The notes under the pieces: generated by a model
What the model saw: only the letters and a program-made list of their open reading frames with translations
Database searches by the model: none
What the model was told of the DNA's origin: nothing
Assembly (NCBI GenBank): GCA_024663395.1
Contig: JANFAH010000024.1
Location: 372,001 to 436,000, forward strand
Direction: 5' to 3'
Source of the DNA: Pisolithus tinctorius
Lineage: Eukaryota > Basidiomycota > Agaricomycetes > Boletales > Pisolithaceae
DNA length: 64,000 nucleotides
Translations under genes and position numbers: made by a program
Shown: in pieces, positions 11,690 through 22,139 of the stretch
Layout: each line of letters begins with the position of its first letter
Position numbering within the stretch: position 1 is the stretch's first letter

Positions 11690-12805
11690 TGGTCCTCCGC
11701 CTCCTCTGACTGAGGCCTTTTCCAACCTCCTCCCGCGCGCTCGAGTTCAGCCAGTCTGGCTTCGTGCACGTCTTCCCTCCTCCTCATCTCCACCCACTCC
11801 GCCCATGCGCAGTACATTCTCCACTCGTCGGCAGTCCGCTCCACTGCCTCTGCCATCCGCTCTGCTGCCTTTGCCATCCTCTCGAAGGCTGTCGCAGCCT
11901 TCTCATGCGCCGCCACATACCTCTCTGCAGCCTGCAGCTGCCGCTCCCGCTCCCACTCCATCCACCAGGAGGAGACCCACGAGGGTCCCTCGAGCAGTGT
12001 CTCTGGTTCCTCCTCATCTTCTCCACCTACCTCCTGCTCATCGTCCGCTTCCTCCGTCTCTGTCGCTCTCTCCTTTCCCTTCCCTTGCGTCCTCTTCTTC
12101 TCTCTCCTCGGGAACTCCCCATCCCTGCTCTCTTCCACGAAGGTCCTGCCGCTGCCTCTTCCCGCATCCAGCTGCACGTTGTCTTCTTGTTATGGCAGGG
12201 CACGCAGGCCCTGGTCTTACCTTGCCCTGGCTCACACTGACCTGCTGCCAGACTCGCTATGCAGCGAGTGCAAGGGGGCCGCCTGGTCGCGGTGACCACC
12301 ACAGAGGTCCCAGGTACCCTCTGGGCGGTGTTGATGTCGTAGACCGTGCCGCTTAACCTGAAGTAAAAACACAAGTCAGCTCCGCCTGACTCGTAGGGTC
12401 CTGTCACTCACCTTTGAGCGGCCTCATCCCGTCTGGCCTGGGCCCTCTGCCTCTGCTTCTCTGCCTCTTCCACCGCCGCTCTCTGCCTTTGCCTCTCGGC
12501 CTCTTCCTCCGCCGCCTTCTTCCACTGCACCTCCTCTTCCTCTCTCTGTCTCCGCTCCGCCTCCTGCCGTGCCTCTTCTGCCTTTCGTCGTTTGGCCTCC
12601 TCTCGTTTGGCCTTGCGTTCCGCCTCGCACTCTCGCTCCTTCTTCTCCGCCTCTTCTCGCCAACGCGCCTTCTCCACTGCCTTCTCGCGCTCGGTGTCCG
12701 TCGAGTCGTCCTGTAAGGACGACTAGGTCATCGTCAGTGACCTGGGAGTAGTCACGAGAGTGACCAGGGGTGGGCTGGGGGGTTTTGTTCTGACGCTGAG
12801 AGGAC
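11690..12805 (-). pseudogene. Antisense cysteine-cluster/coiled-coil gene in family I element
   Basis: The gene runs opposite to gag-pol between pol and the 3' LTR. From the ATG at 12805 it begins MSSQRQNKTPQPTPGHS, then enters a long Arg/Glu-rich coiled coil (12690-12410). A donor GTGAGT near 12410 and acceptor TTCAG near 12357 define a likely intron. Next comes a cluster C-x2-C-x8-C-x9-C-x2-C-x6-C (12280-12170), similar to fungal Zn2Cys6 domains. An acidic linker and a second coiled coil with AAERMAEAVERTADEWRMY follow. Reading through needs one frame change after the first ~32 codons and one after the cysteine cluster; these may be an extra intron or indels. Such proteins recur beside basidiomycete Ty3 elements; a role is not established. 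Confidence 0.6.
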
Positions 12806-13002
12806 ATGATGATGGGGGAATGGGATGCAAAGGTTCGGTACCCTAACACGTGTTTTTAAGCGGTACTTCGAACTCCGATGGAGCTCCACCGCAGCTAAAG
12901 CCATTGTCCTCGAGGCATCAAGGTAATTTCAAATGATCAACTCGTGTTGATCTCGTCCCGTACATGCGGCCTTCAGGGGTTCAGGCCCTAAGGGGGGGGC
13001 AC

Positions 13003-13716
13003 TGTCATGACCATGCGTTTGTCATAAGTCTTTGCTCACTCTGCAACCTTTTCCGCCAGTCATTCGCTCACTCTGCACCAACTCCACCCACCTTCTATCA
13101 TCTACAAACCATCTCTGCTCCAACTGTTGTCAGACTTGTGTTTCTCTCCTACCAGACCGAGCGGTCCATTCTCTGAGGGGTCATGTGACTACCTTCGCAG
13201 TCAGGTACTCCGCAGTGCGCTCACCGCATGGTCCAGCGTCTGGACTATTTCCTTTTCTAGATGTTCTGTGTTACCTGTTCGTATGTCCTCCGTCTACCCT
13301 TCATTCGTTGTCCAGGAAATTTTACTTGAAAATTTATGAGTCTCCGTATGTCAGTTCCGATTCCGGTTACTGTACCTCTGTAGCAGTATAAAAGCATGTA
13401 CTGTACTCTGCTGTTCTTCAGTACGAATATCAACTTAGTTCCTACTCCTCCTGACTCCGTCTTCTGTCTGTTGGACTTACCTCCGACTCTCCATTTGTAC
13501 TCTCCCTCTGAAATACGAGGGCTGAGATCGTGCAAGGGGGTAGCACATGAGCTAAACCCGACGCCCTCACTCTGCTCTGCCTTTGCTTCGGCAGACTTCA
13601 TTCCTGCCACCACTCTGCTAGTCGGAGTTTCGTTCTTCCCTGTCGGACTTGCTTCCGAACCACTCTCTAGACCTTATATAGCGTCGGAGTTGGTCGGAGT
13701 AGGCCCGGACTTGACA
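13003..13716 (+). repeat. 3' LTR of family I element with polypurine tract
   Basis: It starts TGTCATGACC at 13003 and ends GACTTGACA at 13716. It is preceded by the purine-rich AAGGGGGGGGCAC (12990-13002), which fits a polypurine tract. TATAAAAG is at 13387-13394. Compared with the 5' LTR, the first 140 bases differ at about 13 sites, all transitions. Confidence 0.9.
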
Positions 13717-15060
13717 AGATCACTACAAGAAATTAGGTTCAGGGAGCATTGACATTAAACCTTATTTTGGCATCTATTTCATAATATTCATAGATTCAAC
13801 AAAAAGGTTTAAACATACCTCCTTGGACAACAGTACCAGATGGAGTGGGTAAGGAATGAGACAAGTGCCAATGAACAGGATAATGTATACCTGGTAACTA
13901 GAGCAGGTATATTCTTAGATCCAACAAACAGAGACCACTACACATACCTGATGACAATGGTGAACAAAGTTGACAATGATATGGGTACTTTGGACTACAC
14001 ACAGCACAGAGTTGGTGAGGAATGGAGGGAGATCATTACCAGAAACTTGGTTCTGGGAGCATTGACATCAAACTTTATTTCTGCCATGATTGACAGGTGC
14101 TAGCAAATGGGATGGGTACCTAGGGATTATGAGAGGCTGACTGCATTCATAAATCAATGTAAACAGACCACAAGACATACCTGATAACAGCAGTAACTGT
14201 AGATCAAGAGTATGTAATGATATCCATAGCTCAGACTACAATAGCAGTTGGCCAGGTGAAGAATGAGGTGAGCACCAACTAACAAGATGATTTATATGTA
14301 GATATTAGAGAGGGTGATTGGATTCATAAATCTAACAAAAAGAGACTGACACATACCTGATAGTGACAATAAGTCAGCCCAACACCTGATGACAATACAT
14401 GTACCTCTGACTTCAATACAACAAGGAGTGGGTGAGTGAGGAATGAGGTGAGCACTGATGGAGATAATTTATACCTAGATATTAAAGAACATGATCAGAT
14501 TTGTAGGTCCAATGAAATGCAAAGGTAGGACATACCTCATAACAATGATAAGTGAGGATCAACAGTCAATAACTATATATCTACCACAAACTGCAATTCA
14601 ACACAGAGTGGGTGGGTGTGGAATGAGGCGAGTGGTCGAGTGGAGATGAACAAGATAACTTATACCTAGATATTAAAGAGCATGATCAGATTTGTAAGTC
14701 CAACAAAAAGCAACAGTAGCACATACCTTATAACAAGGATAAGCAGGGATCAACAGCTGATAACAATACACCTACTGCAGACTGCAATAGAGCACAGAGT
14801 AGGTGGGTGACGGACATGACAAGTATGGACAAATGAAATAATTTAAATCTCATACCTGATAGCGAGAGTTGCAACAAGTACAGATTTGAACAAGATGATT
14901 GAAACCTCATACCTGATAATGTTAATGAGTCAGGATCAACATCTGCTAACAATAGACATACCTCAGACAGCAATACTAGGCAGAGTGACAGTGACCCAGG
15001 AGAGAAACAAGATCAGCACTAATGAATGAACATAGGTGTTTAGAATCAGCTGGAAGGAAT
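13717..15060. repeat. Degenerate ~180 bp tandem repeat array
   Basis: At least six imperfect units share a GAATGAGG-type block (near 13853, 14029, 14260, 14441, 14621, 14811; usually 176-190 bp apart), a TATACCTAGATATTA block and an ACATACCTGATAAC block. Units are diverged and carry no long open frame. Sequence left of the family I element (5578-5637) also matches, so the element sits inside the array. Confidence 0.7.
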
Positions 15061-15074
15061 AGTGCTATAAAACA

Positions 15075-15815
15075 TACCTTTGTGAGCAGGAAGGAGAGGA
15101 TCTGGGGTGAAGGGCAAGACAAACTCCTCAAGGTCTTGAACCCCACTAGCAGCGCAGTGGTGCTGGGGCGACCTCAGTGACACAAAGTCAACAGAGTACG
15201 AACTGCAGCAACACGAAGTCAGCTGCAGCTCTGAGTGAGTGGCACGGAGCCAGCTCAGGTTCAGCCAACACAACCAAACTTGAAGCATAGAGGCAGCGAG
15301 TGGGAAGACAATGATGGGGAGGTGAGAGGATGACAGTTGTTCGTAACAAAGCACAGAGCTGCTGGGCACTGTGCAGCTGGAACACAGTCCTGTGACTTAG
15401 GTATTTTTGCCCTGGGAATTCTCCAGGCTATCACATAAAATGTTGCTATCAATATATGTACATAAGTGTAATAGGTAAATCCCTACAAACAAACAAATAC
15501 TTGCGACTTTCTGACCGCAACTACTCTTCATCCTACTACCCTTGCCTTCCTCACTTTGTGGCTCAGCACCTCCACCCTCAAGGTCTCAAGTCCCTCCCCA
15601 CCACATGTGTCTTCCCCCATTGGGTTCAAGTTGGCTTTGTGCCACTCATCTTGACCTGAAGTTGACTTTGTGTCACTTTAGGTTGCACTCTGTTGACTTC
15701 ACATCACTGAGGTCACCCCAGCACCACCACACTGCTAGTGGGGTTCAAGACCTCGAGGAGTTTGTCTTGCCCTCTACCCCAGATCCTCTCCCACCATCAT
15801 CCTTCCATTACTTTC
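15075..15815. repeat. Inverted repeat, ~260 bp arms with ~220 bp spacer
   Basis: The left arm (about 15075-15335, minus) and right arm (about 15555-15815, plus) encode matching phrases: SVDFVSLRSPQHH and SGVQDLEEFVLPFTPDPL on one, SVDFTSLRSPQHH and SGVQDLEEFVLPSTPDPL on the other. The arms have diverged. No transposase or target duplication was recognised, so this may be a MITE-like unit or an inverted duplication. Confidence 0.6.
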
Positions 15816-15844
15816 TGGTATAAGGTGCATGTTCTATACATGCT

Positions 15845-16010
15845 ATTCACCCTGTCATTCACCCCACCATTCACCCTGTCATTCACCCTGCCATTCACCC
15901 TGCCATTCACCCCGTCATTCACCCCATTGTTCACTTTGTTGTTCACCCTGCCATTCACTTTGTCGTTCACCCTGCTGTTCACCCCATCATTCACCCTGCC
16001 ATTCTTCCTG
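15845..16010. repeat. 12 bp minisatellite (CATTCACCCTGY units)
   Basis: About 14 units of CATTCACCCTGT and variants run head to tail. Because 12 is a multiple of three, both strands stay open (FTLS/FTLP-type and GRVND-type repeats), so the open frames here are not evidence of a gene. Partial units continue to about 16210. Confidence 0.85.
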
Positions 16011-16350
16011 GATCCTCTTCCACCACTGTCATGTTCTTATTTTCTTTCATAAAAGGTGCATGTCAATTACATGCCATTCACACCATTGTTTACCAAACCC
16101 TTCACCCCAGACCTTCTCCTACCACTGTTGTACTCTTATTTTCTTTTATAAAGGTGTGTGTTGTTTACATGCCATTTGCCCTGTCATTCACCCTGCCCTT
16201 TATCCCAGACCCTCTCCCACCACCAACATTCATTTGCTTTCTTTCACAAAGGTGAGTATTTAATTACATGCCTTTCACCCTGTCACCAACTAATCTACAC
16301 ATGATCTGTCCGTTATTCCTTGCAGCTCAATTCCAGCACAAGCGAAAATG

Positions 16351-18426
16351 TCCTGGGGGACTGCACTTACACGCTTCAAAGCATTCACCTGGCCCAATGA
16401 TGGTATGTTCCTCTACTTTTATGTTTTCCCAGAGCTTACTTACCATCCACAGCTAAAATTACATCACTGGATGCACAAGTGGTCACATGCAAGGACTGCT
16501 GGGTGATCATGTTGCCCAATGCAGACTTTGTTCCAGAGCCATACATTTTCAAAGAAGTCAATCTTTGTCTGCATGCCAATGGTCAGTTTGGCCTTGTCAA
16601 TTGCTTCCAATGGCCTCAAACATACAAAAAAAACTATGAATATGCTGTTTGCATACCTTGAAAAAATATGGTCCCTACTCTCAATATTGCTTGGTTCACT
16701 CCAACATCTGCAGATTTTGTTCTTCCACTCAGCTCTGTGTATCCAGTGGGAACACTTGAAGAGGCAAAGGTCAAGGCCTTTGAAGAGCTACTTCAGCAAC
16801 TGTGCAGCCGCTACCACCCCCTCTGCAATCAACCTGTGGGTGGAGACCTTATGACCCAACTAGTGCAGTCAGTTCAACATGAGGTTTTGTGCTTGTGGCA
16901 TCACCCCCTTTTATTCCTTGTCATTTTTGTTGCCCAGCTTCAGTGCAAGCTGCTTGACATTTATGCTTTGCTCCAATACATTGAGATCCTCTACCCACTT
17001 CTTTCATCTCCCTGCTCAAAACCTGTACATGCAAACCCCACCTGGATGGGGTGCTTCATGAAGGACACTGCCACTTGCAAAGCACTGTATTTCGCTGGGG
17101 TGCCAGTCTGGCTTGTGTGTACCGAGGCATACATCTCCCCTGATATGAATATCAAGGAGCCTGTGAGATTGATGTGCCCTGAAGACACAGTGAAAGCTAT
17201 GTATTTGGAAAAGGGGGTAGCTAAGCCATTCCCATCGATCTACTGTGGTCCTGGCAGTCTCCTGTGCCACATTCACACTTGCAGGGACTATGAGGGTACA
17301 TTTGTGGAGCAACCAGAGCCCCTGCAAGAATCATTTGCCACATCCTCGTCGAACCCATCTTCAAGCACTGGGAAGCAACCAACAAAAAAGCAAACAAGGG
17401 TTGCCAGGGAACAAGCGACTGCAGGCCCCTCCAGAGGTATGTACCCTAATTTTCTTTCTGCTCGTTCCTGACTAACTTGTAGCTTCACACCCCAAACAAT
17501 CAGGTGGTGGGGACTCGGCGAGGTGGGAAGAGCCTGATCTTCCAGAAATTCCCAAGCCCCACAGTCTGTTTGCATTGGCTTGGAGGAAAGCTTCAAAGGA
17601 TATGTCCAGAGTCAAGTCAGGCATTGTGGACCCTGGTTATTGCTTTCCGAAGCCCACGCTGTTGGTCAATGTGACCACCCCTGAACAAAAGAAGACATAC
17701 ATGTTGAATTGGCTCTCTGCTTGCCTGGCTTGGATGAATTTAGTTGACATTTGGTCTCTGCAGAAGAGCCCTTCCCCTCAGATGTGGAGGGACTTCCTCA
17801 ATGGTACCAACACAGAGCACTTGCCCTCTGGCACCCAGAGTGCATCCATGAAGTTGGCAGTTTGGGCAATTTTGGGGGACATCATTCAAGTAGCTCATGA
17901 TGATCCTGTTCGTATGTTGGAAGAGATTGAGTGGAGGGGAATGCAGGTTAGTATTTCATCCTATTTAGATCTGTTCTTCATACTTATCTTGCACAGGTCC
18001 AGGCTTCGAGCCTTTCAGACCCACCCCTTCATTTCACACATTCCCTTCTATGGGAACTCTACAAACTCAACTTCTGCTATGAACTTCGTGCACTCGATCA
18101 GGCCCTTGTCCTGCAGCTTTGGTCTATCTTCCCTGGTGGATGTGGTCTTTCAAGTTGGTCAGCACCTCTTCCTCAGGAGCTGCATGATTTGGGGTTGACT
18201 GCTAGTGAGATGGAGGTGGCATTGCCATATCTGAACAAGTTCTGTCAGTTGCTATCTGCATGGCCAGGAGTGCCCTTTCATTTGAAGTCCCCAATCAAGC
18301 TGGATGGCTCTGGCAACCAAGCAGCATATGAAGCCTTCATCTTGGCTTGCAAATTCTACATCCAAACTGCATTTGATTATCTTGGGCATCAACCATCCCT
18401 CCCCCACATTTTTACCTTTGTCTGAC
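16351..18426 (+). pseudogene. Hypothetical multi-exon gene (Agaricomycete family, function unknown)
   Basis: A plausible first exon starts at the ATG at 16351 (MSWGTALTRFKAFTWPND). A GTATGT donor near 16401 and a CCACAG acceptor near 16454 follow. The next exon contains ITSLDAQVVTCKDCWVI, then a TGA at 16657-16659, then the long frame with WMGCFMKDTATCKALYFAGV, PVWLVCTEAYISPDMNIK and a Ser/Lys-rich tail. Later exons carry WLSACLAWMNLVDIW and PSPQMWRDFLNGTN, an intron near 17947-17998, and a final exon ending HIFTFV at 18425. This block order is familiar from uncharacterised Agaricomycete proteins. The internal TGA means either a missed intron or a pseudogene. It lies upstream of the KDZ gene on the same strand, but a link is not demonstrated. 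Confidence 0.55.
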
Positions 18427-18743
18427 ATCCTCTGCTGCATATCCTTTTTTTTTCTGTCCAAATTTGTTTAGTATGAGTATGTACCATGTTGTAAAGCAGG
18501 CTGAATCAATTCAATGATTCAGAATGTTGCCTGTGACTGAACTTTAATCTCACGCTTTGTGCTCACTGCCTTTTTTTTTGTTGATAGCAACATGTTATTC
18601 ACTGACACTCCCACTGCCAGGCAAGGAATGTTCCCATCCCCCTTCACTGCTATTGACACTTTATCTGCATCAAGGTCTGCACCATTTAATTCTTTGAGAC
18701 TCATTCTGCTTGGTATGTGTGACATCTTGATGATGGGGTTCCT
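18427..18743. other. Intergenic, no gene recognised
   Basis: Short T-rich stretches (18449-18457, 18572-18580) and an unsupported short frame are present. It ends at the TTCCT target duplication of the family IV LTR. Confidence 0.4.
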
Positions 18744-19525
18744 TGTCATATCCATGACTCTTGGACTTGGACTCAGTCCAGTCCGGACCCCCTAGCCCCT
18801 GTCTCTGGTCAAGCCCGGTCCTAGTCCAGCCTAGAAAACCCAGTCCCGGCCCTAGATAACTCAAGTCTGGTGTTTTACCCCTATCTCCGGTCCATTTCGG
18901 CCTCCTGGCCTTGCGCTGCTCCACCCCGGTCCTCCTAGGTCTATGTCTGGGTGACCCGGACATAACTCCGGTCTGTTTCCCTTTGTTTGTACTATATTTA
19001 GTCTAGCCCGTTCATCAGACTTTGCTTACTGTACAATCCTGTGTCCGACCCCAGTTATGCCAGTCACCTGGACTTGGGCTATTAGCCTCTGCATAGCCAC
19101 TGTGGCTATCCTCGTCTTGCTAATCATCTCACTAATAGCTTATTCACAAGTCCAGCTCTATGTTCATTATCCTGGACCGGCCTCATGTATTTAACCCCTG
19201 TACATACTTTGTAGCACCCTCAGTCAGAATATCAACTTAGTATTACCCTCAACTCTGTGTTACCCCTCGAGACTACTCTATAGCTAAGGCCGAGCCTTAA
19301 GCTATCCCTGGCCCCTGTCCCAGACCTCTCCCCGGCTTGCATAAGGGTACAGCACATAAGCTGAGACCAAGGGAGGTAGATCCAGTCCCAGACCAGCTTC
19401 CCCTTGTGCGCACTCCAACACCGGTCGGTTTCCCATGCTACTGGTCTTGTTCCCGCGCTCCCGGTCTTAAGTCCGGTCCTCTGGACTTAGCCCCTAACCT
19501 CTGGCCTCAACTCCGGTCCAACCAG

Positions 19526-21340
19526 TGTCACACACCAAAGGTGTTTGGTGAGGTGGACATGGATGTAGCTGATGAATGGAGATGAAGACCATAGCCCTCA
19601 TGCGAAGAAGGATGGCCAGAAATGTTGGCAGTCATCCCTCGCACAAGAACAGGTTGTCAATGCCAAAGAAAAAGGAGGAAGCGAGTTAAGCGCCAACAAA
19701 GTTCTTAAGCGCCCGTGTATGGCATTCCGGTTTTCGACGTATCTCCGCCAATTCTGCAGACACCGAAACCATTCCCACACTCGCTTGTAGTGCTCAGCCA
19801 CGCGATCCTACCTTCCAAAATTGGAAAGGATTTGCACACTCCACACGTTTCTACAGCACTCCCTCCAAAAGACGCTCATTTCGCTAATTCTTCTGATATG
19901 GCCACCTCCACATCAATCATTTCGCTTGTCCCCTTTGCTAGGGACCATGGCTACGTATATCTACCAGGAGTTCCTACTAGCTTCTGTCCTGAAGCATCCT
20001 GGTACATCCCACCCTCATCTGCCCCCTCTCAGCCCATCCAGCTTGGACAGCGTGTTCTTTTTGTCAGTATGACCTCTAGGAGGACATTCTTTGGTTGCCT
20101 CAGGTCTGTCATTCACTTGGAAAGGTCTTATGTGGTCGTTTCAGTCTCTCCAGTCCAAGAAGCATATGGATCCTTCCTCCCTGCTCCCTGCAATGTCTTC
20201 ATACCAGTCTCATCCATCATTCTTCCAAAATTGCGACAGCTACAGTATAATCTACTGTTCTCCACTCTCCCTGATCGCATCCATGATGAGTATGATGCAC
20301 ATCTTGCCTCCTTATTGCAAGATACAGCAGAAGACGCTCCCCCTTCATCCTCTCTTCCAACAGAGCCTCATTCATGAAGTTTTTATTTGCTTCACTGAGA
20401 GGACAGTAAGGGGGGGAAAGTTGCGATCCCTTATGCTCCTGTCACCCCACAGACCCCCAAAGCTTGACCCCTGTTGACATCTGACTCACCCTGTCTGCTT
20501 TTGGATGTACTATATCGGCATCAGATCAGCACTGCCTCTCTGTCATCCCACTTTGGCCCAGAAATGATCTCTTCGAGATGTGACATGCACAGCCTCCCCC
20601 TAATGCGATTCCAGTGCGCTTTCCCAGTTTCTGACATTACTTGACTCATACTTTGACATTCTGACTGTCTTTGACTCACCTATTGCCAATACTTACCAAT
20701 CTTTTGCCCTTGCTTACTGATTCTTTGCCTTTTGGCTTACTTATCCTTACCAATGCTCACCAATGCTTTCTAAGACGATTACCCACCGCTTACATTCCTT
20801 ACTCATCAGTTACCAATCACTTACCAAGTGTTTGCACCTTGTTTTCCATAGGCAACGCCCCTGTACTGTATATAAATCACTGTACTTAGGTAGCAAAAAA
20901 ACAAGAAGAGACATCAGAGAGCCCCTCTTGCTCGCATTTTATTATCATTCAGTAAATCACTCAGCAGCTTCGATAGTTGAGACTTTATTAAGGGTCTAAC
21001 TATTGTCTACTTCGCTTATTCTCATCTATCATTGATCTACTTCGCCCCAAGTCCTCCCTGAGCTCAGTGAAGCTCAGGACGTCGAATTAAGTCATCATCC
21101 ACCCTTCTGTAGGCTGACAGCAGTCTACCCCATCGCTTCCTCTCGCATTCCTGCTCCTTCTTCGTCAGGAGCACCCCCAACCCTCAGCACTCGTCTTTGA
21201 GTGTTGTAGTTCGCAAAAAAACCCTCCCAAGGAACAGGTTCCACCATCTAGGTACCGCATAGGCACACCACCACTCGCTTTCATTGTCTTTTGTGTTGGT
21301 TTTGGTTGGTTTCCACCACTAAACCTCACTTTGACTCACA
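19526..21340 (+). mobile_element. Family II LTR-like element, copy B (1815 bp), nested
   Basis: It starts TGTCACACACC and ends TTTGACTCACA, inserted into the family IV LTR. Flanks are CCAG (19522-19525) and CCGG (21341-21344). The uninterrupted family IV copy at about 34470 serves as an empty site and shows only one such tetranucleotide. A TATATAAAT box lies at 20869-20877. It is nearly identical to copy A, so both are fairly recent. Confidence 0.85.
19898..20377 (+). CDS. Uncharacterised 159-aa protein in the U3-like part of family II copy B
   Basis: Starting at the ATG at 19898, the frame is 480 nt including the stop, the same length as in copies A and C. It differs from copy A at only a few residues, among them FFGCLRS for FFGRLRS and VIHLERS for VIRLERS. 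The frame remains open upstream to 19715, but that position is GTG here. The conserved AYGSFLPAPC and IHDEYDAHLASLLQD blocks are intact. No known domain is recognised. If expressed, it would be read from a promoter upstream of or within the LTR rather than from the TATA box that follows it. Confidence 0.55.
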   Translation: MATSTSIISLVPFARDHGYVYLPGVPTSFCPEASWYIPPSSAPSQPIQLGQRVLFVSMTSRRTFFGCLRSVIHLERSYVVVSVSPVQEAYGSFLPAPCNVFIPVSSIILPKLRQLQYNLLFSTLPDRIHDEYDAHLASLLQDTAEDAPPSSSLPTEPHS

Positions 21341-21450
21341 CCGGACTTGGCCCCTGTCTCTTGGCCTTGATTCTGGCCACTCGGACTCAGCCCCTGTCAC
21401 CTGGTCTTGAAGCCCGGTCACCCAAGGGTAAACCCATACTTCACATTCCT

Positions 21451-22139
21451 GCTCACTGCAATGTTGATAGCGACTTTTGTTTTTAACTGCTCAAGACTTG
21501 TGCTCTGGTAAGTAGGATCCTACTTGGCTGTATGTGGTGATCTGACAAATTTTCTGCATAGTTTTTCCCTTCCAGAGGTTCATCATCTGGTCAAAATCCC
21601 CTTGGACTGCCACCCCCTGCTGACTTGTGTTGTGCTTTCCACCACCTGTTGACTTTGAGTCCCAGGTGTACTGCCATTGGCTTTGTGTTGCAGATTCCAG
21701 AATGATCTGAGATGGCTGTTTGCTGTCCAAAGCCTTGGAGGCATCACAATGCTTCACCTTCTATGAGTAATTCTAATATTGTGAGTTTTCCCTGTCTTCA
21801 AGCCTCATGTTGTGCTCATCATTTCTCTACAGGCCTCCTCCACTTCATCTGTCCAAGCTGGTCTGGTACCCAGTGTACTCACTGACCATCCTTCATCTTT
21901 GTCTGGTAATGAGCCATTGCTTTGTACTTCTGGCCCTTTGGTGTGTGCAATTTCATTATGGTATTCTTCATATCATCTTAGCTCCCCTACAGGTCTTACC
22001 AATGTTGTCTGCCTCAACCAACTGGCTGCCTGATGTAGCCACTCCATCATCAAACAACCAAGTGTCACTTGGTATACCTGCCCCTTCAGTATGTTCTGAT
22101 CCTATGTCTAAGAGGTTATACGTGTTTATTTTTAGGTAG
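21451..22139. other. Region between family IV LTR and KDZ gene
   Basis: Fragments such as the plus-strand frame at 21807-22139 may be 5' exons or leader of the KDZ gene, but no motif supports a particular structure. No other gene was recognised. Confidence 0.35.

Larger units (their letters stand above)
5638..13716 (+). mobile_element. Ty3/gypsy chromodomain retrotransposon, family I, full length but decayed
   Basis: Two 714 bp LTRs (5638-6351 and 13003-13716) bound gag, pol and an antisense gene. A 4 bp duplication AGAT flanks the unit (5634-5637 and 13717-13720). Gene order is gag, protease, reverse transcriptase, RNase H, integrase, chromodomain, which places it among chromodomain Ty3 elements. 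At least four in-frame stops and two frameshifts make it non-autonomous as it stands. LTR differences are almost all transitions, many at CpG. Further family I LTRs lie at 27745-28458 and, older, about 25300-26001. Confidence 0.93.
18744..21445 (+). mobile_element. Solo LTR of family IV, split by a nested family II element
   Basis: It starts TGTCATATCC at 18744 and ends CTTCACA at 21445, flanked by the 5 bp duplication TTCCT (18739-18743 and 21446-21450). Its sequence is interrupted at 19525/21341 by family II copy B. With the insert removed it aligns along its length with the uninterrupted family IV solo LTR at 33675-34577. It lacks internal sequence, so it is the product of LTR-LTR recombination. 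Confidence 0.9.

Noticed and set aside
15797..16263. Open frames through the CATTCACCC repeat as a repetitive protein
   Set aside because: A 12 bp period keeps all frames lacking a stop open; no flanking coding signal or start context supports a gene.
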